Shown here piece after piece: positions 11,901 to 23,900 of a DNA stretch of 64,000 nt (within the stretch, counting starts at the first letter, position 1; each line of letters opens with the position of its first letter). The translations under genes and the position numbers were made by a program. Source of the stretch: Mycteria americana (taxonomy: Eukaryota; Chordata; Aves; Ciconiiformes; Ciconiidae); assembly GCF_035582795.1 (NCBI RefSeq), contig NC_134366.1:3702828-3766827 (forward strand), given 5' to 3'. Under the pieces are notes generated by a model. The model was not told the DNA's origin. It searched no databases and saw nothing but the letters and a program-made list of their open reading frames with translations.

Positions 11901-14900
11901 GCCTGCTTTCAAGAAAAATGTCTCCCTTTTATTTTATTTCATTTACTAGCCACTGAATATCCTCATGGTTTATCCTGAAAGGGAAGACCTTAAGCTCTGT
12001 GACTTCGGATTTGCTCAGAAGATCACGCCCTTTGAGCCTCAGTTCAGCAAATACGGGTCTCCGGAGTTTGTTGCCCCAGAAATTGTTTCTCAGTCACCAG
12101 TGTCAAAAGCAACCGATATCTGGTAAACTGTCATCTTTCTAAAAAGCTTGCCCTAGACAGCCTGAATTTCCATTTATTGTTAATAAATAAATGGAGTAGT
12201 GATAATAACACAGGAAACTGAAAGTGAACACTGAGAATCCAAAATCCATCAGGGCTCTTTAGAGCTCCTTCTGTCTATTTTGTTCAGCCATAATTGGACT
12301 CCAACAGCTAATTAATGCGAAGGACCATCTTAGAGAAGATGATCTTTATTAGAGACAGCAACTAGGGAGGATGATCCTAAGGGGCTTTCTAGTAAAGGCA
12401 AACAAACTCCAAAAAAGTATTTTGAGTCTTCTCCTCTACCTGTGCTTTAAAAATGGAGGATTACTTGAGAACAACTTTAAAAAATATTGAAGGGAAAAAA
12501 ATTGAAGGGTGAAAACGGTAGCTTTGGGGATTTATTTTCCTTGGAAAGGTGAGGAGAAGAAGGTGATCTTACTGTGCCAGGGTGCCTAGTGGCAGGAAGA
12601 GGGGCTGTGTGCTTGAGAAGGATGGAGAAATCGTGACGAACACCTGACATTTGTGTTCCCTCTCTCCTCAGGGCTGTTGGAGTCATCACGTATTTAAGGT
12701 AAATAAATCTTCTTGGAAAGACTCATTCAATATCCCTTTGCCAGTCAGAGCCCTCCAGTACCTTCAAGTGAGGGATCTGAGTGAAGCATCGAGTCCTTCT
12801 ATAATGAAGGCAATTTCTTTTGTGGTTTTCTCCTTTACTCACTCTTTCACAGAATCACAGAATCACAGAATCATATAGGTTGGAAAAGACCTTTAAGATC
12901 ATTGAGTCCAACCATAAACCTAACACTGCCAAAAACCACCACTACACCATGTCTCTAAGTACCTCATCCAAACGTCCTTTAAATACCTCCAGGGATGGCG
13001 ACTCAACCACTTCCCTGGGCAGTCTGTTCCAATGCTTGATAACCCTCTCGGTGAAGAAAAATTTCCTAATATCCAGTCTAAACCTCCCCTGGCGCAACTT
13101 GAGGCCATTTCCTCTTGTCCTATCACTTGTTACCTGGGAGAAGAGACCGACCCCCACCTCTCTACAACCTCCTTTCAGGTAGTTGTAGAGAGCGATGAGG
13201 TCTCCCCTCAGCCTCCTTTTCTCCAGGCTAAACAGTCCCAGCTCCCTCAGCCGCTCCTCATAAGACTTCTGCTCCAGACCCTTCCCCAGCTCCGTTGCCC
13301 TTCTCTGGACACGCTCCAGTACCTCAATATCCCTCTTGTAGTGGGGGCCCCAAAACTGAACACAGTATTCGAGGTGCGGCCTCACCAGTGCCGAGTACAG
13401 GGGCACAATCACTTCCCTAGTCCTGCTGGCCACGCTATTTTTGATACAGGCCAGGATGCCATTGGCCTTCTTGGCCGCCTGGGCACACTGCTGGCTCATA
13501 TTCAGGCGGCTGTCAACCAACACCCCTAGGTCCTTCTCTGCCAGGCAGCTTTCCAGCCACTCTTCCCCAAGCCTGTAGCGTTGCATGGGGTTGCCGTTTC
13601 CTGGTTGAAGACATTGTCCCTGCTTGAAGACCTGGCAGCTGCTCTCCTTGCAGTTAGCGATGAGAGCGCTGGATGAGGTTCAGTCTTCCCCTTGCGTGTT
13701 TTAGCCAGCACCATACTGTAGCTGTGCAAAATCAAACCCTTAATTCCTTATCTGTGATACGGGGATAAATAATTCAGTTAAGTGCATTGTAATGCTGAGG
13801 TGAAAGATACTCTGTGAGTGGACGCATTGCTCACAAGCATTGCAAGTCCCACGCATGGAGTCCCTCAAGCATTTGAGAGTCCCATGTAAGCATTTGTGCT
13901 TCTGTCATTTGAACAGCAAACAAAAGTCTAAAGTCTGTCTCCTTTTATTTTACGGTGTTCAATAAACAAGCCTAACGTGCAAGTCTCCATTTGCTGGGGA
14001 GAATGACAGAGGAACCCTTCTAAATATCCAGAACGGGGAAATTTCATGGACCATTCCTGGTTTTGTTCACTTGAGTGAAGATGCAAAGGACTTTATGAAA
14101 GGGATCCTGCAGCAGCACCCCAAGTGAGTGCACTTTTGTGCTTCCTACAGCCAGTGTGCAAAGATGTTGGTGTCTCAGCAGGCAGATCTCAGCTCATCAG
14201 AGCTGTGGTTGTTTTGAAAAGTAGAAAGCTGAGTGAGATGCGGTGCATTATGCCCTAATTCTTCCTTATTATTCCCCATTACCCAAAACACAACTTAGCA
14301 ATTTGCCAAATTGGCCTATTTCTGGTATGGTCGTGTCCTTACTCCCTGATTCCTCCAGGCAGATGAGTTTCTGAAATGACGTAGAGAAGTGGGAAGAGCA
14401 AGGACTGGTATAGAGGGAGTTATGCGAGAATTAAATAATATTAACCACATTCGTTAAGCACTTTCAAAAACAGAAGGTGGCTTGAAGGCATGTTTGCAGG
14501 CACTTGCTTTTTAATTTCATTTCTATTCTTTCTGCCTGCTGCCAAAGCTATTTTTGCTCTGGCCACCTAAAGAGTCAAAGTCACCCTTAGAGCTGCTCTC
14601 GACGCCCTTGAACAGGCTCCCTGCAGAGTGCCATGGGGTCTTCCTGAGGACCTGCAGGGAGCCTCAAACTGGAAAAGGAGGATCGTTTCACCTCAAGGGA
14701 AGGAAACCTTGGGTTGAAAGCCTCTGCCTGTCTGTTTGGCTTCTCAGCTCTAAAACAGCAGCCTGAGGACGTACACAAAAGCGTATGCGTGTATCTGCAT
14801 GAAGCAGGCACCTTCAGGAAGATCTTGTGGTTGCTGTTGGAGGTGACTTGCTACTAAAATGGTGACCTTTTCTCTTATCAGAGCCAGGCCTAGTGCTTTG

Positions 14901-17900
14901 GACTGTCTTTCCCACAAGTGGTTCATGGTAAGTTCGTCCTGGTTCTTTAGTAGAGTCATTACAAATACTGAGGTTGGAAGAGACCTTTGGAGGGGCAGCT
15001 TTTAAAGCTGCTTGATATTATTTTCTGGTTTACTTTATCTCTTGGTCTCCTACTTTCTGTCCTGCAAAGTAGCTCAGGCATGGCTCTCCAGAAAGAGGAG
15101 ACACATTGGTGTTTAGGTGCCAAGATATCTTTCCTTTCAAAATATAAAGATTACTACTGTCATGAGGAGATATAACATGTCTGCATAGAAAGGAAACTGT
15201 GGCTTTGCAGAGCAAAGTTATGGTTTATATTCCAGTGCCTTAAATTGCTAAGGAGAAGAGCTAAAAATTCACAAAAAAAAAAAAAAAAAGGCAATTTAAT
15301 GACATGCATTGAACAGTGCTTGCTTTTATCATTGAAAAGCTGAGATTGTCTACAATTTAGCCATGAGGGGATTGTAGCATTTGGTGTATTATAACTTTCC
15401 CAAATTAAACAATTCTGGAAGGAGGGAATCCTAAAAAAAAACTTATCAGGAAACAAAGTCAGGATTTTTTAACCAATGATTTTCCTCTCATTCCACCTGG
15501 CAGCATAATCTTCCCCTCGAAGCAGCTCATTTCATTAATACCAAGCAGCTCAAATTCATTGTGGCTCGGAGCAAGTGGCAGGTGAGTTGGCCTTAATCTG
15601 TGTTGGTTCTTTTTAGTTATATTTATTTTTAATTACATTTGCGTCTTTTAAAGTCTATCGGGCTAGGACAGCGAGCACAGCAGAGATCTCAGCTGGGCTA
15701 TGAATGGGGAATAAGCCCAGGAGAGAGTGGTCGATGGATGTGGCAGAAATAAATTATCTAGGCTTTTACTGCCTGGAAATCATCTGGTCTAATGCAGGTG
15801 CCTGTAAGATGCATGGTTGTGTCTAAGTTAGGTACACTCAGCTGCCTTTGCAATTAGTACTGAATTATAGACAGGTCCCAAGCAGATTCCTCTTTTCCTG
15901 AAGTTCTCTAAAATAATCAGATTGATTGCCTTCTGAAGATGCCTGTTTCTCTCTGTTGGCTGTAAGGGGAGGCCAGCTGCTCAGCTTCAACCGAGATGTC
16001 TCACATGGCAGAAGTTAGAGCAGATGAATCCTACCTCCTACAGTATGGTAGGTCTTCTGTTGGCCTAAGTCACTGTAGGTTGTACTGCTCACTGTAGGTT
16101 GTACTGCAGTTGCCAGATTTAAGGCCATTTACTCCAGCTAGGCTCTCATCTGATGTGTTCCGTTAAAAACTTCTTTTCCATCTGCTTTGAGTGGCCAGAT
16201 TGTCTTTGAAAATCTCAAGCAGGGCCCTGCTTCCCCGTTCACAACAGCAAGTATGTCCTTTGAAGTCAATATAGTTTCACCTCTATGAATGAGAAAAGAG
16301 GAAGACTTGGAGAGCAAATGAGGCCTGGATTGATGATATGTACAAAAGGGTGGCAATGCGTTATTAAACTAGAATGTGTGGTATTTAAGAGTGCAGAAGT
16401 TCATTTTGGTATGCGTGCTTTACCATACTCCCACCATCTTTCCATCTGATTGTGCTGTATTTTGCTTTGCTTTTCAGCGGTCTCTGATGTGCTATAAATC
16501 CATACTGGTAATGCGGTCTATCCCAGAAATCCTAGAAAGGACTCACGACAACACCTCCCTGGCCATCTCCCGACATCTTATTGAAGAAAGCACTTCGTCC
16601 AGTACCAGTGGCTCCTCTTCAGACAATGAGAACTCCCATTTCCCCAAGAAGAGGCACTTTGGCTCTACACCCGAACTGCACTTGTCCATATTTGATGCAC
16701 CAAGCCATCAGGAGCCTCCAAAACACGCAAGTGAAGAGAAGCACTCCAAAACCTCAATCCCTCCAGTAAAACCCATGAGGAGGAAGTATGCTTCAATGAA
16801 AGCTGAGGTGGGGGACAAATCACCTACAGAAAGCAAAGAGCTCATGGCAAGTATCTTAAAAGAGGAAGAGGAGGGGCTCCATCCCAGACTTCGAGATGAA
16901 AGAGCAGAGCAGTCCCAAAGCAGTGCTGCTGAGCCTCCATCAGCGAGGACTTCCACAGAAAGCACATTGCATCCATGTCAGAAAGAAAAACCAGACATAT
17001 TTTTATCTGATAAGGACAGAACTGAAAAGGCTGGGGATGGGACAGAAAAGCCACCTATCTGTGTTCCTAGACAGAGTGTCATTAAAAGCACTTTCTACAG
17101 CCAAGCAGCTGAGCTACCTGCAAGGGGGCCTTCCTCACCAGGCAGGGAGTTCAGAAGGCACCTGGACAGAGCCAGAAGGACTTTCCGGAAAGCTGGATAT
17201 TCGAAGGTGCCCCTCAGTGGTCTCCGTGAACCCCTTCTAGAGCAGTTCGAACTGGAAGAAGAAGAAGAAGGAAAGTTTGATGACGGAGATGATCACAGGG
17301 AAAGTCTGCTTGGTTCCTTGACCAAATCAGCTTCATTTGACACTGCAAGGAAACCACCACATCCTGCCATTGCTGGTGCTAGCCGAAGCCGTTCCCTGGA
17401 TGACTACAGGCTGAGAGCCTCAAGATCAGTGAGGGAACAAGATATTTTGGAAGAAGACTGTGATATATTGTCACAGGAAAGTTGCCCTGAAGGCAGTGAC
17501 CACTGCAGCATTTCTGCGGGGCCTAGCAAAGGATGTTCTGTAGACACTTCAAAGCAAGAGGACTTTAGGACAGCCAGCAAGGATTGTTCAGAAGAGCAGC
17601 CCCTTCCTTCCACACAATGTGAGGGTAACGGGTGCCTGGCTGGTTTTGTGCAACAGCTAGAGAGACTTCCAGTGTCACCTCACGGGAGCGAGAATAGGAA
17701 ACATTTACTGAAGAAGTCAAAAGCTACTTACCTTGAGGAGGAAGTTGAAGATTTGGAACGCAAAAGCCCCATTTTAACTGCCCAGTGCTCAGATGTAATT
17801 GCATCATCAGCTCAAAAACATGAAAGCATGGAGGGTAAATCTTCCCCTGGCAGTGCCTCTGACACTGCTTTTCAGGAGGGCAAAGGGTCCATTTCAACTC

Positions 17901-20900
17901 TCACACAGTCAGAGGCCACCTCCAAGTCAGCCCCTACAAGTAAGGGAGGCACGTATCTGCCCCAGGAGTCTGCTCACAGTACCGCCATCCATCCAGATCT
18001 AAAAAGTGGAAGTTTGCTTATCAAAAGGACAGCCCCAGTTCCACCTTGGAAAGACAAAAGGCAGAAACATTCACATGAGAAGACTTCTGCTCGTAGTGTT
18101 GCCAAATCTGATCTCATGGAGCATGAAAGCTCTGCTGTTTTAACAGGCCCACAAACAGAAGCCGATTCACTTCCAATATGTAAAGACAAAAGTCAGGAAC
18201 TTCCTGCTCAAAGTGTTCCAGCAACTACCGTCTTGGTGGGCAAACAGCCAGGTACCCTAACTGCTCTGCACGCAGCTGATGAAGGTGCTCATCAGAAGCT
18301 GAAGACCTATAAAGAGGTGAGATCTGCTGTCCTGGAGGGTGAAGGACCGGGTATTACAGGAATCACTCCACTGTCAGCCCATGATGGTGAAAGCCAAGTG
18401 CACAAGAGGGCTCCTGTTCAGGTAGACACGCCATCAGCCGTCCCGAAGGGAGAGCATCTCCTTGTTTCAAAAGTCCCACCACCAAAATCAATGCCAACTT
18501 CGGTCTCCGGTGGAGCATGGCAGGCTGAAAGGGAACGGCCAGCTCACAGCAAGGAGAGGCTTGCTGCTCTGAGGAGCGAAAGCTCAGCTGTGGCAGAGGT
18601 TGTTCCCAGTTTGGCCCATGAGGCTGAAATCGAGGGATCTGAACCCCAGAAGGTTTCTGAAGGTAGTGGCATGGTGCCTGCTGTTCTGGAGAGCAGACAC
18701 CCACATAGAACTGTGTCCTCCCAAAATACTGGCCTCCCTTCAGTCTGTGAGAGTGAAAAGCAAGAACATCCCAAGGCAGCACTTCACAGTGAGGTGAGAT
18801 CTGTTGTGACAGCAAGTGGAAGCCGAGCAGCTGGACAGACTATGCCTGCTCCTTTCCCCAAGGCTGGACATGAGGTGTTTGAGCAGCACAGGGCTGCCTA
18901 TCCCGGTGGCAGAGTTTCTGCTGATCTGGAGGGTGGGCCTCCAGGTGTCTTAACTGCTTCACAGCCAGAAGTTGCTCCAGCTTCAGTCTATGAGCTAGAA
19001 TATGAGGAACATCCAAAGGTTTATGGTGAGGGTAGAGGCTTTGCCTTAGAAAGTGGAAGTTGTGATGCTAGGAAAACTGTCCCACCGTCGCTCTGCAGGG
19101 ATCAAAGTCAGGAGCTCTCACATCACAGGTCTTCTTTTTACAGTGATGAGGAGTCTGCTGTGCTGGAGGGCTTAGTGGATGAGATGGTTTCCCTCTCTGA
19201 AGAGATGAATGTTTGGGCAGAGTCAATTTCTGGTGAGGATGAATGCAGAAAGCACATCTCTCCTCCCACAGAGATGTCCTACAAAGGCCCAGGTAGCCAA
19301 GCACCCACAGACACCTCCTTCCCTTCTGTACAAGGGGGTAAAAGAGGAGAAGTCTCTGAGCTGGATGACCTCGCAGAACCCTATCTTTCCGTGAGTGAGG
19401 AATCAGTGGTACTGGAAGGACAGGGACCACAGACGGTTCCTCATGAATGTGAGCATCTGGAGGACTTAGCGTTTGAGACCCCCCCTTCTAGCCAAGTGAG
19501 CATTTCCTCAACAGATAGCTTGGACACTGGAAAAAGACCCAGTCAAGTGTCAGTGAGCAAGGACACTGGTAAACACCCAGAAGTTTCTTTAGTGAAAATC
19601 AAAGACCTGTCGGATGAAACACCCAGTCTTGGCAGTGGAACTCCAAAATTTGACATATCAGAGGTAGAGCCTGCCTATTTGAATTTCTCTGACTTGTATG
19701 ACATTGTCTATTTTCCATTTGAATTTATGAACTATAGGAAGCCTCCACCCAAACCAACTGGTAGACGGTTTATACCTTTTAGTGAAAGGGCAAGGTCACC
19801 TCCTGCAGGCCATTTGCATAAGGATAAAAGACTGTGCATCAGAGAAGAGGCAGAGCACAAGAACAGGAAGAACCACTTGGAAATATCTGAGGATTCAAAG
19901 GCAACTAACTTATTAGCCATGGGGAAGGGGTCAGAGAGTCATAAAGAAATGTATGGCCCCCAAAAGGACTCAAGTGGTAAGCAGAAAAGCTCCTTCTACA
20001 ACAAGCCAGGACTCTTTAAGCCGTATGCAAGGTCGCAGTCAGTGGAGCAGAGTCTGAAGAAGAAAGTAAAAGCTTCTGTGGCCCATATTTCAAGAATCCT
20101 AAAAGGAAAGACATCTCCTGAGCCAGAGGCAGAGGAAGGTAAATATTTCACTCTGTGCCTTCATAGATTTGCTGCTATAACTGGGCTCTGCTAAATCTGC
20201 CTTTTCCTTTTTCCCCAGCATATCTGAGGCTGTGGTTAGACCGTCATTGCAAAACTGGCAGTGGCAGGTTATGAAATTAGAGGTCTTCGGCCCCACCACT
20301 AGCTCTCTGTTACTGGCTCACTTCAGTGCAGAGTCAGCTGGATTGATCTACTGATGGAAGTGGCTTAAATTCCCCTGTCTGAGTTTGCACAAAAGCAGGT
20401 CAGGGCTGGATGATGCTTTCCTTCCTGCAGTTTCTTCTGCAGTCATCGTCTGACCATGGTAAATCTTTAAAGCTAAAGTGACCGGGAGAAGTTGGTGAAG
20501 TCACCCTGGCTACCTAAGTTGATGACACTGGACAACAGAATCTGTCCTTTCTTCTCTGCCATCCCTAGATATGCCCTGTTCTTCCAGGACATAATTCTGT
20601 TTGTAATAGCTGTTATAGCCTTCCCTGTTGACTGAAGGCTCATTAATAAGGAAACCGGTGATTGCTGAGTTTGTTTATGTGTGAACAGCAGAACTGTCTG
20701 CTGTAAATGGATGCCACAGGGAGAAGGATGGCCTTGAATGACTTCTCATCCTTTCTCGAAACAGAGTTTGGTGAGCTGGGAAGTGAGGCAGTAGAGAAAG
20801 AGCTGTTAACAGGAGCTGAAGGATCTCTGAAGAGGAAATCAGCGCTCTCGTCATTCAAGTTACCAAGCCTCATGCCAAAGGAGAAAGGTATTGCTATTGC

Positions 20901-23900
20901 ATAAGTCATCAGTTAGTTTTATCATGAAGTATCACTAATGAATACGACAGCACTGTGTGAGGCCAGTTTCTAAGGATGGATCTGCAATGATTGTCTTGAG
21001 ATGACCTGGACCAACTCATGCAATATGAGCCAACCTCCTCTGTTTACGTCATAACTACGTCCTTGCTAAAACTGTCTTGTCTTGGCATTGCTTGCAAATT
21101 GGAGCCATTCTAGGAAGCCACTGCAAAGGAATAAAATCTATGTGTAAGCTAGAAAGAGAATAAATGGAGTATCCAAGGGTGGGATGGCAGAAGCAGGGAA
21201 TTGTGAATTCCTACGCTGCAGTCCTGCATGCATGTGTAAGGGCCAGACACGCTGCTATAGAGCTATGAAATGAAAAATGGTGGGGCAGCCCCAAACGGCG
21301 TGTCAGCAAAGCTAAACTTGCTTTTGCCCAGGCAGGTTTCCCCTTGACTCTAGCAGGAGCATTTTCTGAGGTCAGGATAATGCCTCAGGATTCAGCAGAG
21401 CCCAGCCAAGCACTGGGAAGGGCAGGTGTGTGAGGCTGGAAGCTCCTGGGCACCGCGGAGAAAAACCTCTGGAGTAACACAGAAGAAAACCTGAGCTCCC
21501 CCTTTCCCATGGAGACAGCAGCAGATTTGATGCTCTGGGGTTTTTTTCCTCCTTCCATATCCATCTTTTATCTCTTCTTCTCGCTTCTTGTGTTGTCTTG
21601 ATCTGATCCGCTCATCCCTGAAATACCACCATTTAGTTTTGCCCCCACATTTAAGCTAGGCCAGAAGAGAACTCTTGCTGTGACAGCTCCTCTGAGCTGT
21701 TCTGCTGCCTTAACTGTATCAGCAGGGCTGGGCAATGCCAATGTTCCCCGTGGACCTTCCAAGATCCATCTGGATTATCATGTATGAGCAGTCACACTGC
21801 GTCCATGGGGCTGAACGGGGCTCCTGCACCTGTGTGCCCAATGCCCAGGGGATTCTCCAACCCGTGGTCAAAGGAATGCCAAAGCATGAACCAGAAATGT
21901 TCTTGAACCAATTAAAAATGCTTTCTGATGTCCTGTGTGCACTTATTTTCCATGTAGCCCTCCTGGCCACCCTGAATCGCTGCTTTTCCTCTTCTTTGCA
22001 GCACCTTCGTTCGTTGAGGAGCTCATCGATCAGGCTGCTGCCGTCGGACAGTGTGTGACGCTGTCGTGCCGGACGGCGGCTCAATCCTCCCTGCACATCG
22101 ACTGGTTCAGAGGTGACATTGGCATCCCTCTACGGAGTCCCTAACCTCTGGGACAGGGGTGCAGGGAGGGGTTTAGACACCTTGGTATAAATTTGCAGGA
22201 TACTTATCTCTCTTATCTTCCGCTTTTCAGATGGGATACCTGTCCACAGCAGCAGCCGGATCCTCATCTCAGCCACGCTCAAAAACTTCCAGCTGTTAAC
22301 TATTCTCTCTGTTAGTGCTGATGATTTTGGTATTTACACCTGTGTGGCCACAAACTCCCTGGGCTCAGCATCCACCTCTTGCATCATAAGAAAAGCAGGT
22401 AAGAGAAGAAGTAGCTGCAGAAGTAGGTATTACAAGGACTTCTGCCCAAAAATGTGATCTGTAAATACCTGTGAGGTGAGATTTCTGCAGGTAGGTTCAA
22501 AGGACAATCTCTCCCTTGCCTGCTCTAGTCCACAGCCGCAGCCCTTGCTGTCTGGTAGCGTGGCACATTTTGCAGGGTTCATTCCCTCTTCTTCACTCTT
22601 TACTCTCTCTCCTGGATTCAGAGCCACTCCAGTAACCATGTGGTTCTAGAACCAGACTTCAAAATCTTAATACTGAGTTTAAATTAGGTACAGTTAAATT
22701 GCTGTTCCACTAGTGGGGGTGTGTGTGTACATATATATTTAAAAATATACATTTTTAATATATATATATATAAAAAGAATATCTGTAACTGAGAAATGCT
22801 GGCTGTAGAGGTATGTATCACAGCAGTGCTATTGCTAACGGTCACTGGTTTTTGTGCCTCCCCTCGACAGAAGTTCCTCCCAGCCCTCCACCCCCTGACA
22901 TGGTGGAGGTCTACGAGGATGGAGTGCAGGTGGTCTGGAAACCCGTGGAAACCAACATCCCTGTCCATTACACTGTCCAGTGTAAGAGCGAAGGTAAAGT
23001 GGAGCGCTGGGAACATCTCGATTTGTACGATCTCTTCACCAGCTGGATGTTTGATTTTTATTCAGAAACAGCCTGGTTTTAGCTCCCTCGTTTAGAGTTA
23101 GGAATGAAATCCATGCAGACATCATTTAGCCATCTAAAAGTTAGATGTTGTGCTGGCTAAATCAGCCTGGAATACGCGTACTCATACAAAGGCTTTGCTA
23201 AAGTGTGAATCAAACTAGGTCGCATGGAAGCTGTGACCAAAAAGTGAACAGCGACAGAAGAATATGCATGGCTGGTGCCAGATAGGCAGTCCGGAGTAAT
23301 CCTCTCAAATTATAGTTCTGACAACATTATACACTAATAATGCCCAGCAACAATAGTCAGCAGACAATATCGTCCTATACCCAGGCTTTCTGTACAGTCT
23401 GTGGAGAAAGATGGTCTATCAAAAAGGCAATTCATCCTATGCTCAACAGCCATGCTTTCTTTTTCCGTTGATTATGCAGGAAGCTTAGGGCAAACGGCCA
23501 GGACAAGATGACAACAGTTTGACTAAATGGCATCATCCCTTTGATGTTCTCTTCCAAGGCTTGGGCCAGAGCCTGATGAAGTCAGTGGATGTTTTCTTGT
23601 TTAATTCCAGGAACTTTGAATCAAATCCCCAAGCCTGGTCCGTCCCTCTTGGGACTGCTTTTGCTATTATTATCACGAATGCTGTGTCTGATAGTAATTT
23701 CTACTGCAGTCACACATACACAGCCCTTTGGATTTGGCTGCTCCATGTTCCTTCTTTTAATTCTCCAAACATACACGCGCTCCAAACATACACGGAGCTG
23801 GTGTCAGTCACTTTTCCTCCAACGTGGCTTGCTTTATTGTTATTCCTTTTGACACAACTGTAGGCAAGACTTTGGGGAGGATACAAATGCAAGTTGTTCC

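Noticed and set aside
13032-13529. A 165-codon plus-strand open frame
   Set aside because: It is antisense to the CR1 ORF2 remnant at 12850-13587.
16376-16477. Extending the giant linker exon upstream to an ATG at 16376
   Set aside because: The acceptor TTTGCTTTTCAG at 16477 joins in phase to the exon ending 15581 (KWQ then RSLM). The upstream part is intron.
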